DNA of 57,222 nt from an uncultured Pelagibacteraceae bacterium (GCA_902610115.1 CACLUK010000005.1:1-57222); one strand, 5' to 3'; shown: positions 24,806 through 34,915, numbered from the stretch's first letter. Numbers and translations are program-made. Notes: generated by a model from the sequence alone, not told the origin.

Positions 24806-25186
24806 ATGAGCGATAAAAAATTTTCTAAAAAACACGAATGGGTCTCATTAGATGGTGACGTTGCTACAGTTGGAATAACTAAACATGCAACAGAAATGCT
24901 CGGTGATATTGTATTTGTGGAGGTTCCTGATGCAGGCAAAACAGTAGAAAAAGAAGGTCAAGCAGCGGTTGTAGAGTCTACTAAAGCTGCGAGTGATGTT
25001 TATTCTCCTATTTCTGGAGAAATTACTGAAGGAAATAAAGCCATTGCAGATGACCCCGGGAGCGTAAATACTGACCCTGAAGGCGCAAGCTGGTTTTTTA
25101 AGTTAAAGATTAAAGATAAAGGTGAGTATGACTCCCTGATGTCAAAAGAAGATTATGATAAATTTTGTAAGGAGAACCCAAGTTAA
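24806..25186 (+). CDS. gcvH: Glycine cleavage H protein
   Basis: 126-residue lipoyl carrier. The lipoylation site is K60 in '[18 protein letters not shown]'. '[20 protein letters not shown]' and '[13 protein letters not shown]' fix the family. A very strong AAGGGGGAA ribosome site precedes it, fitting the need for more carrier than enzyme. 12 bases after gcvT and abutting gcvP. Confidence 0.97.
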   Translation: MSDKKFSKKHEWVSLDGDVATVGITKHATEMLGDIVFVEVPDAGKTVEKEGQAAVVESTKAASDVYSPISGEITEGNKAIADDPGSVNTDPEGASWFFKLKIKDKGEYDSLMSKEDYDKFCKENPS

Positions 25187-28054
25187 ATGATTGACGATAA
25201 TTCAAAGGAATTTATTAAAAGACATATTGGTCCCTCTGAAGAGGATCAGTCCAAAATGTTGCAATATGTTGGGTACAAATCATTAGAGGATCTAATGAGC
25301 AATACTGTGCCAGAAAAAATCTTATTAAAAGATGATCTTAAAATCGATCAGCCAATGTCAGAAAACGATGCTTTAAAAAAATTAAAATCTATATCTAAAA
25401 AAAATAAAATCTTTAAAAATTTTATTGGAATGGGATACTATAATTCTATTACACCTAATGTAATTCTTAGAAATATTTTAGAAAATCCAGGATGGTATAC
25501 ATCTTATACACCTTACCAACCAGAAGTAGCGCAAGGTCGTCTTGAAATGCTTTTAAATTTTCAACAATCAATAATTGACTTAACGGGCATGGATATAGCT
25601 AATGCTTCTTTATTAGATGAAGCAACAGCAACAGCAGAAGCAGTAGGTTTGAGCCAGAGATTAGATAAGACTAATTCAAAAAAAATATTTATTTCAAGCA
25701 ATTGTAATCCTCAGACAATAGATCTTATAAAGACTAGAACAAATCCTTTTGGTTTAGAATTAATTATTGGTGATGAAAAAAAAGAACTTTCAAAAATTAA
25801 TGAAGGTATTATTTGTGGAGTTTTATCATATCCTGGAACTTTAGGTGAGATAAACGATCCTAGTGAAAGTATTAGTCAAATACACAAAAAAAATGGAAAA
25901 GCTATTTTAGTTTGCGACTTATTGGCTTTAGCTAGATTAAAAACTCCGGCAGAACTTGGGGCTGATATTGCTGTAGGTAGCGCTCAAAGATTTGGTATCC
26001 CAATGGGATACGGTGGTCCTCATGCAGCATTTTTTGCTACAAAAGAAGAATTTAAAAGATCAATGCCAGGAAGAATAATAGGCGTTTCAAAAGATAGACA
26101 CGGAAAAAAAGCTTACAGGCTTTCTTTACAAACTAGGGAGCAACATATTAGAAGAGACAAAGCAACAAGCAATATTTGTACTGCTCAAGCTTTATTGGCT
26201 ATCATTTCTGCTGCTTTTGCAATTTATCATGGACCTGAAGGAATACTTCAAATTGCGAATAGAACTTCTAAATTAGCAAAAATCTTTGCTGATAATATTA
26301 AAGCAAGCGGTTATAAAATTCTATCAGATCATTTCTTCGATACCGTTACGATTAAAACCAATGAAAAAACAAATCCTATTTTTGAGGCTGCACTTAAAGA
26401 GAATATAAACCTTAGAAAAGTTGATAAAGATCATTTATCTGTTGCGTTTGATGAAGCAAAAAAACTTGATGATGTAAACTTATTGTTAAAAATATTTGGA
26501 ATAACTAAAGTAATTAAACATGACGTTAAGGTTGAACTGGATAATCTTCCAAAAAATCTTTTAAGAACTTCAAAATACTTAACTCATCCAGTTTTTAACA
26601 AATACCATTCTGAAACTGAGATGTTAAGATATCTTAAGAAACTAGAAGATTGTGATATTGCACTTAATAGATCAATGATTGCTTTAGGATCTTGTACAAT
26701 GAAACTCAATGCAACAGCAGAATTAATTCCCATTACTTGGAAAGAGTTTTCACTTCCACATCCTTTTGTCCCTACAAATCAAATGGAGGGTTATAAGATT
26801 CTTTTTAATGATCTAATAAACGATCTGAAAGAAATTACTGGATATGACGCAGTTTCTTTACAGCCTAACTCTGGGGCTCAAGGAGAGTATGCAGGTCTAA
26901 TGACTATAAGAAAATTCCATAAAAATAATAAACAAGAAAATCGTAACGTTTGTCTAATACCTGACTCAGCTCATGGAACTAATCCAGCAAGTGCCCAAAT
27001 GTGTGGGATGAAAGTGGTTGTAGTTAATTGTGATGAAGATGGAAACGTGGATATAGACGATCTTAAAAATAAAGCTGAAAAACACTCAACAGACTTAGCT
27101 GCTTTAATGGTTACTTACCCCTCTACTCATGGAGTATTTGAAGAAAAAATTATGGATATTTGTGAAGTAATTCATAAGCATGGCGGACAAGTTTATATGG
27201 ATGGAGCAAATCTAAACGCACTTGTAGGTGTTGCAAAACCAGGGAAATTTGGACCAGATGTTTGTCATATTAATTTACATAAAACATTTTGCATACCGCA
27301 CGGTGGAGGCGGACCAGGAATGGGACCAATCGCTTGTGCCAAGCATCTAGCTGATTTTTTACCAACACATGAAATTATTAAAGAGGCAGGCCCTAAGAAC
27401 GGAATGGGAGCTGTATCAGCTGCACCTTGGGGTAGCTCAAGCATACTTCCAATATCCTGGATGTATATAAAGATGATGGGTGCTGAAGGATTGAAAAAAG
27501 CTTCACAAGTTTCAATTTTAAATGCAAATTACATTTCAAAAAAATTATCCAAAGATTACAAAGTTCTTTATACTGGTAAAAATGGAAATGTTGCACATGA
27601 ATGTATAATTGATATCCGTCCAATAAAAGCAAGTTCAGGAATCTCTGAGGAGGATTTAGCAAAAAGACTGATTGACTTTGGCTACCATGCTCCAACAATG
27701 TCATGGCCTGTTGCTGGTACAATTATGATTGAGCCGACTGAAAGTGAAAATTTGGAGGAGATTGATAAATTTTGTAATGCACTTATAAAAATTAAAAAAG
27801 AAATTAATTTAGTGGAGTCATCAAAGTTTGACAAAATTGATAATCCGCTGAAAAACGCACCTCATACTTATGTAGAATTAGCTTCCAGCGAGTGGAACCA
27901 TGCTTACTCAAGAGAGGAAGCGGCTTTTCCCACTGAGTATGTAAAAAACAATAAATATTGGGCACCAGTTGCTAGAGTAGATAACGTTTTTGGAGATAGA
28001 AATTTAGTATGTTCATGTCCTTCAATGGATGAATATAAAGATGAAGCTGCTTAA
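25187..28054 (+). CDS. gcvP: Glycine dehydrogenase (decarboxylating), P protein
   Basis: 955 residues, the fused single-chain form (both halves). N-half: 'FIKRHIGPSEEDQSKML' and 'GMGYYNSITPNVILRNILENP'. C-half: PLP lysine K699 in 'CHINLHKTFCIPHGGGGPG', 'GSCTMKLNATAELIP' and 'PDSAHGTNPASAQM'. It decarboxylates glycine and loads the aminomethyl group on GcvH. It starts on the base after the gcvH stop. With gcvT and gcvH it forms the riboswitch-led operon; the L protein is not here. Confidence 0.98.
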   Translation: MIDDNSKEFIKRHIGPSEEDQSKMLQYVGYKSLEDLMSNTVPEKILLKDDLKIDQPMSENDALKKLKSISKKNKIFKNFIGMGYYNSITPNVILRNILENPGWYTSYTPYQPEVAQGRLEMLLNFQQSIIDLTGMDIANASLLDEATATAEAVGLSQRLDKTNSKKIFISSNCNPQTIDLIKTRTNPFGLELIIGDEKKELSKINEGIICGVLSYPGTLGEINDPSESISQIHKKNGKAILVCDLLALARLKTPAELGADIAVGSAQRFGIPMGYGGPHAAFFATKEEFKRSMPGRIIGVSKDRHGKKAYRLSLQTREQHIRRDKATSNICTAQALLAIISAAFAIYHGPEGILQIANRTSKLAKIFADNIKASGYKILSDHFFDTVTIKTNEKTNPIFEAALKENINLRKVDKDHLSVAFDEAKKLDDVNLLLKIFGITKVIKHDVKVELDNLPKNLLRTSKYLTHPVFNKYHSETEMLRYLKKLEDCDIALNRSMIALGSCTMKLNATAELIPITWKEFSLPHPFVPTNQMEGYKILFNDLINDLKEITGYDAVSLQPNSGAQGEYAGLMTIRKFHKNNKQENRNVCLIPDSAHGTNPASAQMCGMKVVVVNCDEDGNVDIDDLKNKAEKHSTDLAALMVTYPSTHGVFEEKIMDICEVIHKHGGQVYMDGANLNALVGVAKPGKFGPDVCHINLHKTFCIPHGGGGPGMGPIACAKHLADFLPTHEIIKEAGPKNGMGAVSAAPWGSSSILPISWMYIKMMGAEGLKKASQVSILNANYISKKLSKDYKVLYTGKNGNVAHECIIDIRPIKASSGISEEDLAKRLIDFGYHAPTMSWPVAGTIMIEPTESENLEEIDKFCNALIKIKKEINLVESSKFDKIDNPLKNAPHTYVELASSEWNHAYSREEAAFPTEYVKNNKYWAPVARVDNVFGDRNLVCSCPSMDEYKDEAA

Positions 28055-28063
28055 TCTCTTTAA

Positions 28064-29290
28064 ATGAAAATCGCTGTTATCGGCTCAGGTATTTCAGGAT
28101 TATCTTCCGCATATTTTCTTTCAAAAAAATATAAAGTTGATCTATACGAAAAAGAAGATCACTTTGGAGGTCATTCTTTTACCTACGAAATAAAAGAAGA
28201 TGATAAGATTGTTCCAGTAGATCTAGGCTTTATAGTTTTTAATGAGGTTACTTATCCAAATTTAGTAAATTTTTTTAATGAATTAAAAGTTCCTTACGAA
28301 AAAAGCGACATGTCATTTTCTGTATCAATTAAGAATAGTAATGTTGAGTATAGCGGAAGTGGTTTAGGAGGTATTTTTGCTAATAAATTAAATCTTCTTA
28401 ATTTAAAATTTTTATATATGATTAGAGAGATAATTTCATTTTATAAAACTGCTCCAAAATTACTTGAAAGTGAAATTAAAGAAGAGACTCTAGGAAATTT
28501 TCTTAATAAAAAAAAGTTGTCAAAATACTTCATCGAGTATCACTTAATTCCCATGGTTGCTGCTATCTGGTCGATGCCATTTAATAAGGCAAAGGAAATG
28601 CCATTAAAATTTTTTTTAAATTTTTTTACTAATCATGGTTTATTTAAATTTAAAGATAGACCGCAATGGTACACAGTTTCAAATAGAAGTAGAGCTTATG
28701 TAAAAAAAGTAACAGATAAGATTAGTGGAGAAATTTTTAAAAATTACAAAGTGGATAAGTTAATTAGAAGCGATGACAATATCAGGGTAATTATTGGAAA
28801 TGAATATGTTGACTATGATCAAGTAGTACTAGCCTCCCATGCAGACCAAAGTTTAAGAATGATAGAAAAACCAACGGAACAAGAAAAAAATATATTGGAA
28901 AAATTTAATTACGTGAAGAATGAGGCCTATTTACATACTGATAAGAGACTAATGCCTCACAAAAAAAGAGCCTGGTCTAGTTGGAATTCTGTTTCAGACG
29001 GCGAAAAGACATGTATTACCTATTGGTTAAATAAACTACAAAATTTAGATACATCTAAAGACTATTTTTTAACTTTAAACCCTATTTGTAAAATTAATGA
29101 AAATTCTGTTATAAAAAAAATTAACTTTACCCACCCATATTTGAATTCAAAGAATACCGCGCTTCAAAAAGATCTAAGATTAATACAAGGAAAAAAAAGG
29201 ACTTGGTTTTGTGGAAGTTATTTTGGTTACGGATTTCATGAAGATGGATTAAAATCGTCTATAGATTTGATAAATAATTTTAAAATTTAA
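28064..29290 (+). CDS. FAD-dependent amine-oxidase-like protein (COG2907 type)
   Basis: 408 residues. 'KIAVIGSGISGLSSAYFLSK' at the N-terminus binds FAD; 'DLYEKEDHFGGHSFTYE' and 'VPVDLGFIVFNEVTYPNL' are the COG2907 pattern, and 'GKKRTWFCGSYFGYGFHEDGL' closes the FAD site. In other bacteria this protein travels with DUF1365 and a CFA-type methyltransferase. In Rhodobacter sphaeroides such flavoproteins act in furan fatty-acid synthesis (recalled, not checked). It lies nine bases after gcvP and its stop overlaps the DUF1365 ATG. Confidence 0.88.
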   Translation: MKIAVIGSGISGLSSAYFLSKKYKVDLYEKEDHFGGHSFTYEIKEDDKIVPVDLGFIVFNEVTYPNLVNFFNELKVPYEKSDMSFSVSIKNSNVEYSGSGLGGIFANKLNLLNLKFLYMIREIISFYKTAPKLLESEIKEETLGNFLNKKKLSKYFIEYHLIPMVAAIWSMPFNKAKEMPLKFFLNFFTNHGLFKFKDRPQWYTVSNRSRAYVKKVTDKISGEIFKNYKVDKLIRSDDNIRVIIGNEYVDYDQVVLASHADQSLRMIEKPTEQEKNILEKFNYVKNEAYLHTDKRLMPHKKRAWSSWNSVSDGEKTCITYWLNKLQNLDTSKDYFLTLNPICKINENSVIKKINFTHPYLNSKNTALQKDLRLIQGKKRTWFCGSYFGYGFHEDGLKSSIDLINNFKI

Positions 29291-30048
29291 TGAACTCCTG
29301 CATTTACAATGGCGAAGTAACTCATACAAGATTTAAACCTGTAAGACATTTTTTAAAATATAAAACTTTTTCATTATTAATTGATTTAGATGAAATCAAT
29401 CAATTAGACAGATCAATAAATATTTTCTCTCATAATAAGTTTAACATTTTTAGCTTTTACGACAAAGATCATGGAGAACGTGACGGAAGTGATTTAAAAG
29501 AATGGGTTCTCAAAAACATTAGTAAGTTAAATATAAAAGGTGAAATTAATAAAGTTAAAATACTTTGTTATCCAAGAATTTTTGGTTATGTGTTCAACCC
29601 TTTAAGTATTTTTTATTGCTACGAGGATAATAAAATAAAGGCGATTTTTTACGAGGTAAAAAATACTTTTAATGAGCAGCATACATACATTTTTAAAATT
29701 AAAGATAATGAGGAAATAGCTCAAAAATGCAAAAAAAAGTTTTACGTATCGCCATTTATGGACATGGAAACTTATTATAATTTTAAACTACTCAATCCCA
29801 ATGATAAACTCTCAGTCTTTATTAAACAAACAGACTCGATAGGAACAGTTTTAACAGCCACTCAAACAGGAGAGAAAAAAGAATTTAGTTCGAAACAACT
29901 CATGTTTAACTTTTTTAAGTATCCGTTAATGACAATTAAAATTATTAGTTCGATACATTTTGAAGCATTACTTTTATGGAAAAAAGGGGCAATATACAGA
30001 AAAAGAAATACTAAATTAAAGAATAATCTAAGTTACGAAGAATATTAA
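29290..30048 (+). CDS. DUF1365 domain protein
   Basis: 252 residues. 'CIYNGEVTHTRFKPVRHFLKYKTFSLLIDLDE' and 'YPRIFGYVFNPLSIFYCYEDN' are the DUF1365 signature, with 'EVKNTFNEQHTYIF' and 'FYVSPFMDMETYYNF' following. The function is undetermined; the family almost always sits between an FAD amine oxidase and a CFA-type methyltransferase, as here, which implies a role in lipid modification. Start and stop each share one base with the flanking genes. Confidence 0.9.
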   Translation: MNSCIYNGEVTHTRFKPVRHFLKYKTFSLLIDLDEINQLDRSINIFSHNKFNIFSFYDKDHGERDGSDLKEWVLKNISKLNIKGEINKVKILCYPRIFGYVFNPLSIFYCYEDNKIKAIFYEVKNTFNEQHTYIFKIKDNEEIAQKCKKKFYVSPFMDMETYYNFKLLNPNDKLSVFIKQTDSIGTVLTATQTGEKKEFSSKQLMFNFFKYPLMTIKIISSIHFEALLLWKKGAIYRKRNTKLKNNLSYEEY

Positions 30049-31238
30049 TGAGTTTATTTAAAATTACAGAAAAATTTGTCTTGAATAAATTAAAGAACAT
30101 CTCGCAAGGAAATCTAAAACTCATTAATTATGATGGAAAAGTTTTTCATTTTGGTGACTTAGAGAGTAAATTATCTTCAGATATCAAAATTAATAATCCA
30201 AATTTTTACCTAAACGTCGTTATGGGTGGAAGCTCAGCTTTAGGAGAAGCTCATATGAAAAAAGATTTTTATACCTCTAATTTAACAAATTTAATTGAAC
30301 TTACAGCGAGAAATATCAATACAATCTATTCTTTTTCAGGAAGTTTAAAATTACAAAAAATCAAAAATTTTTTGAAAAAAATTTTTGCATCTAATACAAA
30401 ATCAAAGAGTAAAAAATATATTTCAAAACATTATGATTTAGGGAATGAATTTTTTTCATTATGGCTTGATAAATCTCTCACTTATTCCAGCGCAGTCTAC
30501 AAAAACGAGAAAGATGATTTAGAAATGGCTCAAAGAAATAAATTTCAAGAGCTTATAAATTTAATGAATATAAAAAATGGTAACAAGGTTTTAGAGATTG
30601 GATGTGGTTGGGGTGGTTTTGCTGAATTCTTAGCTAAAAATTATGATGTAAGCGTAGACTGTATCACGATTTCAAAAAATCAATATGAATTTACTAAAAA
30701 GAAGATTTTTAACTCAGGTTTAAACAATAAAGTTAATGTAAAGTTTTTGGATTATAGAGATCTTAAGGAAAAGTATGACCATGTAGCTTCAATAGAAATG
30801 ATAGAGGCTGTTGGTGAAAAATATATGGACCAATATTTTGGTACAATTAAAAATGTTCTTAATTACAATGGTACTGCTGCAATTCAAGGCATTGTGATTA
30901 AAGATGATTTATTTGAAAGATATAGAGCGAATGAGGATTTTATTCAAAAATATATATTTCCAGGTGGATTTTTACCCTCAATTAAATTTATGGAGAATAT
31001 AATTAAAAAAAATGACCTTAAATTAGAAAAAATCAACACTTACTCGGATGACTATGCCAGAACTTTAGCAACTTGGAGAAAAAATTTTTTAAGGACATGG
31101 GAAAAAATTAGCCCACTTGGTTTTGATGAATATTTCAAGCGTATGTGGGAATTCTACTTATCTTATTGTGAAGGCGGTTTTAAGTCTAGAAACATTAACT
31201 TGATTCAATTCTCTATGTCTAATAGATATTCGTCATGA
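30048..31238 (+). CDS. Cyclopropane-fatty-acyl-phospholipid synthase-type methyltransferase
   Basis: 396 residues. The C-half has the SAM site 'KVLEIGCGWGGFAEFLAKNY' and CFA marks 'SKHYDLGNEFFSLWLDKSLTYSSAVY', 'ITISKNQYEFT', 'SIEMIEAVGEKYMDQYF', 'QKYIFPGGFLPS' and 'RTLATWRKNF'. It methylates a double bond in membrane lipid; members of this operon type can make non-cyclopropane products such as methylated or furan fatty acids. Third in the coupled operon (one-base overlap before, four-base overlap after). Confidence 0.9.
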   Translation: MSLFKITEKFVLNKLKNISQGNLKLINYDGKVFHFGDLESKLSSDIKINNPNFYLNVVMGGSSALGEAHMKKDFYTSNLTNLIELTARNINTIYSFSGSLKLQKIKNFLKKIFASNTKSKSKKYISKHYDLGNEFFSLWLDKSLTYSSAVYKNEKDDLEMAQRNKFQELINLMNIKNGNKVLEIGCGWGGFAEFLAKNYDVSVDCITISKNQYEFTKKKIFNSGLNNKVNVKFLDYRDLKEKYDHVASIEMIEAVGEKYMDQYFGTIKNVLNYNGTAAIQGIVIKDDLFERYRANEDFIQKYIFPGGFLPSIKFMENIIKKNDLKLEKINTYSDDYARTLATWRKNFLRTWEKISPLGFDEYFKRMWEFYLSYCEGGFKSRNINLIQFSMSNRYSS

Positions 31239-31759
31239 AAAAATTTATATTACTATTTTTACTAATTTTAACAACAGGATGTGCAAATAAAATGAAACCG
31301 ACAGATTTTAAAGATCAAAAACCGAGACTAGTCATCGAAAATTATTTATCGGGTAATGTCAAAGCTTGGGGAGTGTTACAAAATAGATCTGGAAAAGTTA
31401 CAAGACAATTTAAAGCTGATTTAAACGGAAAATGGGATGGTTCTCAATTAATTTTAGACGAAGTTTTTGATTGGAATGATGGGGAAAGACAAACTCGTCA
31501 ATGGACTATTAAAAAAATTGATGAACATAACTATGAGGGGACAGCCTCTGATGTAGTTGGAACAGCTAAAGGATATTCGTATGGTCCAGCTTTTAAATTT
31601 GAATATGTATTGCTGGTGCCGGTCAAAGGCAAAAATATTAAAATTACTTTTGATGATTGGATTTTCATGCAGGATGATCGCGTGGCAATAAACAGAGCGA
31701 CAATGACTAAATTTGGAATTAAAGTAGCAGAATTAACCGTAATGTTTGTAAAAGATTGA
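31235..31759 (+). CDS. DUF3833 family lipoprotein
   Basis: 174 residues. Lipobox 'ILTTGC' puts the lipidated cysteine at residue 16. 'YLSGNVKAWGVLQNRSGKVTRQF', 'LDEVFDWNDGERQTRQWTIKK' and 'FDDWIFMQDDRVAINRATMTKFG' are DUF3833 hallmarks. It is a probable beta-barrel lipocalin-like protein at the outer membrane, and usually the last member of the FAD/DUF1365/CFA group. ATG overlaps the methyltransferase stop by four bases. Confidence 0.88.
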   Translation: MKKFILLFLLILTTGCANKMKPTDFKDQKPRLVIENYLSGNVKAWGVLQNRSGKVTRQFKADLNGKWDGSQLILDEVFDWNDGERQTRQWTIKKIDEHNYEGTASDVVGTAKGYSYGPAFKFEYVLLVPVKGKNIKITFDDWIFMQDDRVAINRATMTKFGIKVAELTVMFVKD

Positions 31760-31760
31760 T

Positions 31761-32345
31761 ATGTTTGAGCTTCCTAAATTAGATTACAATAATTCAGCTC
31801 TTTCTCCAATAATGTCAGAGCAAACTTTGGATTTACATCATGGCAAACATCATCAAACATATATTACAAATCTAAATAACTTTATAAAAGGTTCTGATTA
31901 TGAAAAATTATCTTTGGAAGATATAATTAAAAAATCATCAAATGAAAAAAAGGCAGGAATTTTCAACAATGCAAGCCAACATTGGAATCATAATCTTTTT
32001 TGGAAGTGCATGAAACCTAATGGCGGAGGAAATGTTCCATCCAAACTTGAAAGTAAGATTAAAGAAGATTTTGGAGGTTTTGAAAAATTTAGGGAGGAAT
32101 TTATCAACGCTGGAGTTACTCAGTTTGGATCTGGATGGTGTTGGTTGTCTTTAAAAGAAGATAAGCTTGTAGTAAATAAATCACCAAATGCTGAAAACCC
32201 AATAATTTATAATATGAAACCTATATTAGGTTGTGATGTGTGGGAGCACTCTTATTACTTAGATTACAGAAATAAAAGACCAGCTTATTTAGAAAATTTT
32301 TTTGATAAATTAATTAATTGGGAATACGTTAACTCTCTTCTTTAA
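31761..32345 (+). CDS. sodB: Superoxide dismutase (Fe/Mn family)
   Basis: 194 residues. Metal ligands are in 'LDLHHGKHHQTYITNLNN' (His), 'ASQHWNHNLFW' (His) and 'CDVWEHSYYLDYRNKRPAYL' (Asp and His). 'NAGVTQFGSGWCWL' leans to the iron type, but the metal cannot be set by eye. No signal peptide, so cytosolic. It follows the lipid-modification operon by one base, so it is probably co-expressed as part of an oxidative-stress unit. The opposite-strand SDR ends one base after its stop. Confidence 0.94.
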   Translation: MFELPKLDYNNSALSPIMSEQTLDLHHGKHHQTYITNLNNFIKGSDYEKLSLEDIIKKSSNEKKAGIFNNASQHWNHNLFWKCMKPNGGGNVPSKLESKIKEDFGGFEKFREEFINAGVTQFGSGWCWLSLKEDKLVVNKSPNAENPIIYNMKPILGCDVWEHSYYLDYRNKRPAYLENFFDKLINWEYVNSLL

Positions 32346-33098
32346 TTATCGTTTAACAAGTTTATCAACTAAAAATAAATAAAGTCTATAAGGTAATATT
32401 CTTAAAAATTTTAAAGTTAAAGTTAATCCTTTTGGAAAGTGAATTTCAAAAGCATTTCCTTTCACTAAGCCATTATAAATTTTTTCTGCGGCATATTCAG
32501 GAGTTTTTAAAAATGGCATAGGGAACTCATTTTTATCGGTCAAAGGAGTTTTAATGAACCCTGGTGATACAACTGACACCCTCACTCCAAATTTTTTAAA
32601 ATCAAAGTAAATACTTTCGCTAAAATTAGTTAGAGCAGCTTTTGAAGGACCATAACCGCTTGAATTGGGCAGACCTCTGTAACCTGCAATCGAAGAAACT
32701 ATCGAAATGTGTCCAGATTTCTTATTTTTAAAATAATCCTCAACAACTTTTACGCAATCAATAACCCCTAAAAAATTTACATTAATTACATTTTTAATTT
32801 TCTCTGGATCTATATTTTGCTCATCTTTTGGCTCGTAAGTTCCGCTAGAGAATAAACAAATGTCAATATCACCAAAAGTATTTAAAACATCTTTAAAAAC
32901 ATTATTTATTTGGGACTGGTTGGTCACATCCAAGGGAAATGAAATTATGTTGTTATGATTAGCTAACTCATCCAAAAGTTCTTTTCTTCTTGCAGATACA
33001 GCAACTTTCCATCCCTCGTTAGCGAATTTTTCAGCCACTGCCTTTCCAATTCCGCTACTTGCACCTGTGATCCATATTTTTTTCTGATTTTCAGACAT
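32346..33098 (-). CDS. Short-chain dehydrogenase/reductase
   Basis: 250 residues. Cofactor motif 'WITGASSGIGKAVAEKFA' (residues 9-26), 'NVNFLGVIDCVKVV', catalytic Ser in 'ISIVSSIAGYRG' and the Tyr/Lys pair in 'SGYGPSKAALTNF'. Typical NADP-type SDR of the COG0300 kind, substrate unknown. SDRs of this type occur next to photolyase and CFA-type genes in light-responsive clusters of marine bacteria (recalled). Divergent from tspO with a 21-base gap. Confidence 0.85.
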   Translation of the reverse strand: MSENQKKIWITGASSGIGKAVAEKFANEGWKVAVSARRKELLDELANHNNIISFPLDVTNQSQINNVFKDVLNTFGDIDICLFSSGTYEPKDEQNIDPEKIKNVINVNFLGVIDCVKVVEDYFKNKKSGHISIVSSIAGYRGLPNSSGYGPSKAALTNFSESIYFDFKKFGVRVSVVSPGFIKTPLTDKNEFPMPFLKTPEYAAEKIYNGLVKGNAFEIHFPKGLTLTLKFLRILPYRLYLFLVDKLVKR

Positions 33099-33119
33099 TA
33101 ATTAGTTATACCTTAATTT

Positions 33120-33584
33120 ATGACTAAGAATAAATATTTATCTCTTACATTCATTCTTTTAATAACATTTTTGGCATCTGGAATCGGTGGATTTACTACT
33201 GCGACTTTTAAAGAGCCTTGGTATTCTGAGATAATTCTTCCAAGTTTTAATCCTCCGAGCTGGGTATTTGGGCCTGTATGGACAGTTTTGTATATATTAA
33301 TGTCAGTAGCAATTTGGCGTGTTTGGATAAATTACTATGATAATAAAATTTTAAATTTATATTTTTTACACCTCTTTTTTAATATGATTTGGAGTATTAT
33401 TTTTTTTGGTTTTCATCAAATAGGACTAGCATTAATAGATTTAGTTTTAATTCTCATATTTATTGTTCTCCTAATGAAAATTTATTATTTGAAAGATAAG
33501 ATTAGTTTTTCTTTGATGGTTCCTTACTTTTTATGGAGCAGTTACGCTTTAGTATTAAATTTTAATATTTTTATTTTAAACTAA
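33120..33584 (+). CDS. tspO: TspO/MBR family protein
   Basis: 154 residues, five membrane helices. 'GGFTTATFKEPWYSEIILPSFNPPSWVFGPVWTVLYILMSVAIWRVW' covers the family signature (WY, P-x-W-x-F-x-P-V-W-T). TspO binds porphyrins and in alphaproteobacteria tunes tetrapyrrole and light or oxidative responses. Its placement among sod, photolyase and msrA genes fits. Confidence 0.92.
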   Translation: MTKNKYLSLTFILLITFLASGIGGFTTATFKEPWYSEIILPSFNPPSWVFGPVWTVLYILMSVAIWRVWINYYDNKILNLYFLHLFFNMIWSIIFFGFHQIGLALIDLVLILIFIVLLMKIYYLKDKISFSLMVPYFLWSSYALVLNFNIFILN

Positions 33585-33602
33585 ATTAAGCTATACACAC
33601 GC

Positions 33603-34397
33603 ATGAACTACAAAAAAACTTTTAATTTTTTAAAATCTTTACCAAAAAAATTAAATTCATTTTACAAAAAAAAGTCAAAATCCGGAATTAAAGTAAATAA
33701 CAAATCAAAAAATAAGAAAGATTTTGATCCAGTAACTAATTTTGATAGATCTTTTGAAAAATATATAAGATTATTGATTCTAAAAAAATTTCCAAACGAC
33801 TCTATTATCGGAGAAGAGTTTGACGATAAAAGGTCTGATAATCATTATCAATGGTCAATCGACCCGATAGATGGAACTAGAGCTTTTGTTATTGGAGCGC
33901 CGACTTGGTCCAATTTAATAGGCCTTTCTTTAAACAAAAAATCAAAAGTTGGTTTAGCAAATTTTCCAGAATTAAATAAATTTTATATAAATGATCAAAA
34001 AAAATCTTATATTTTCAAAAATGATAAAAAAAAAATTCTTAAATCTTCTAACAATAGCAATTTAAAAACAGTTAAAATCATTGGAAACTTTCATGGAACC
34101 TTAAGCTATGAAAGGCAAAGAAAAGTTATAAAGAAATTTGGTTGGTCATTTAGGTTAGCTGGGTTTGATGCTTTAAATTATTGTTTATTAGCTGAAGGAA
34201 CAGTAGATGCTGTGATAGAAGCTAACTTAAAGCCTTATGATATTTTACCTTTAATACCTATCATAAAAAACTCAGGAGCAATTGTAACTAACTGGAAAAA
34301 TGAACCTGCAGAAATTGGAGGTAATATTATTGCTTCATCTAATAAAGCTTTACATAACAAGATTCTAAGATTACTAAAACCTTTTACAAAAAAATGA
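33603..34397 (+). CDS. hisN: Inositol-monophosphatase family protein, probable histidinol-phosphatase
   Basis: 264 residues. Metal sites 'DFDPVTNFDRSFE', 'SIIGEEFDD' and 'WSIDPIDGTRAFVIGAPTW', plus C-terminal 'AVIEANLKPYDILPLIPIIKNSGAIV'. The 'DGTRAFVIGAPTWSNLIGLS' segment is closer to HisN-type enzymes than to CysQ; CysQ is encoded separately at 52400-53179. The N-terminus is very Lys-rich. It likely removes phosphate from histidinol phosphate. Its stop overlaps the YIP1 gene start by four bases. Confidence 0.78.
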   Translation: MNYKKTFNFLKSLPKKLNSFYKKKSKSGIKVNNKSKNKKDFDPVTNFDRSFEKYIRLLILKKFPNDSIIGEEFDDKRSDNHYQWSIDPIDGTRAFVIGAPTWSNLIGLSLNKKSKVGLANFPELNKFYINDQKKSYIFKNDKKKILKSSNNSNLKTVKIIGNFHGTLSYERQRKVIKKFGWSFRLAGFDALNYCLLAEGTVDAVIEANLKPYDILPLIPIIKNSGAIVTNWKNEPAEIGGNIIASSNKALHNKILRLLKPFTKK

Positions 34398-34915
34398 TAA
34401 ATTTATTTATAAATAGAGTCTTTAGAGCTATAAAAATAGATATAGATCTTTACGAAGAAGTTGAAAAAGATAAAAAAGCGACTTTTCAAGCAGGTATTGT
34501 AGTTGTGTTATCAAGTCTTGCTGCCGGTGTTGGATCTTTGCATTTGGGAGCTTCAAATTTTCTAATTGCTCCTGCGCTTTCTCTTTTAAGCTGGTATGTG
34601 TGGGCTTATATAATTTATTTTGTTGGCGTAAAACTCTTTGGTGATATTAAAACCAAAAGTGATCACGGTGAACTTTTAAGAACGATTGGGTTTTCAAGTG
34701 CACCTGGATTAATCAGAGTTTTTGGAGTCACACCAGAATTAATGACAGTAACATTTGTTGGGTCAGCTTTCTGGATGCTTGCTTGTATGGTTGTTGCAGT
34801 AAAATCTGCATTAGACTATGATAGCCTTTGGAAAGCATTTGGAGTTGTAATAGTTTCCTGGTTAGTGCAAGCATTCTTTTTATTCTTAATAATTGTTTTA
34901 TTCAAAGGTTTCTAA
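34394..34915 (+). CDS. YIP1 family membrane protein
   Basis: 173 residues. Soluble N-terminus of about 35 residues, then five hydrophobic segments. 'YEEVEKDKKATFQAGIVVVLSSLAAGVGS' and 'HGELLRTIGFSSAPGLIRVFG' are the Yip1-domain pattern seen in many alphaproteobacteria. Function unknown. ATG is coupled to hisN. Its stop overlaps the end of a tiny gene on the other strand. Confidence 0.8.
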   Translation: MINLFINRVFRAIKIDIDLYEEVEKDKKATFQAGIVVVLSSLAAGVGSLHLGASNFLIAPALSLLSWYVWAYIIYFVGVKLFGDIKTKSDHGELLRTIGFSSAPGLIRVFGVTPELMTVTFVGSAFWMLACMVVAVKSALDYDSLWKAFGVVIVSWLVQAFFLFLIIVLFKGF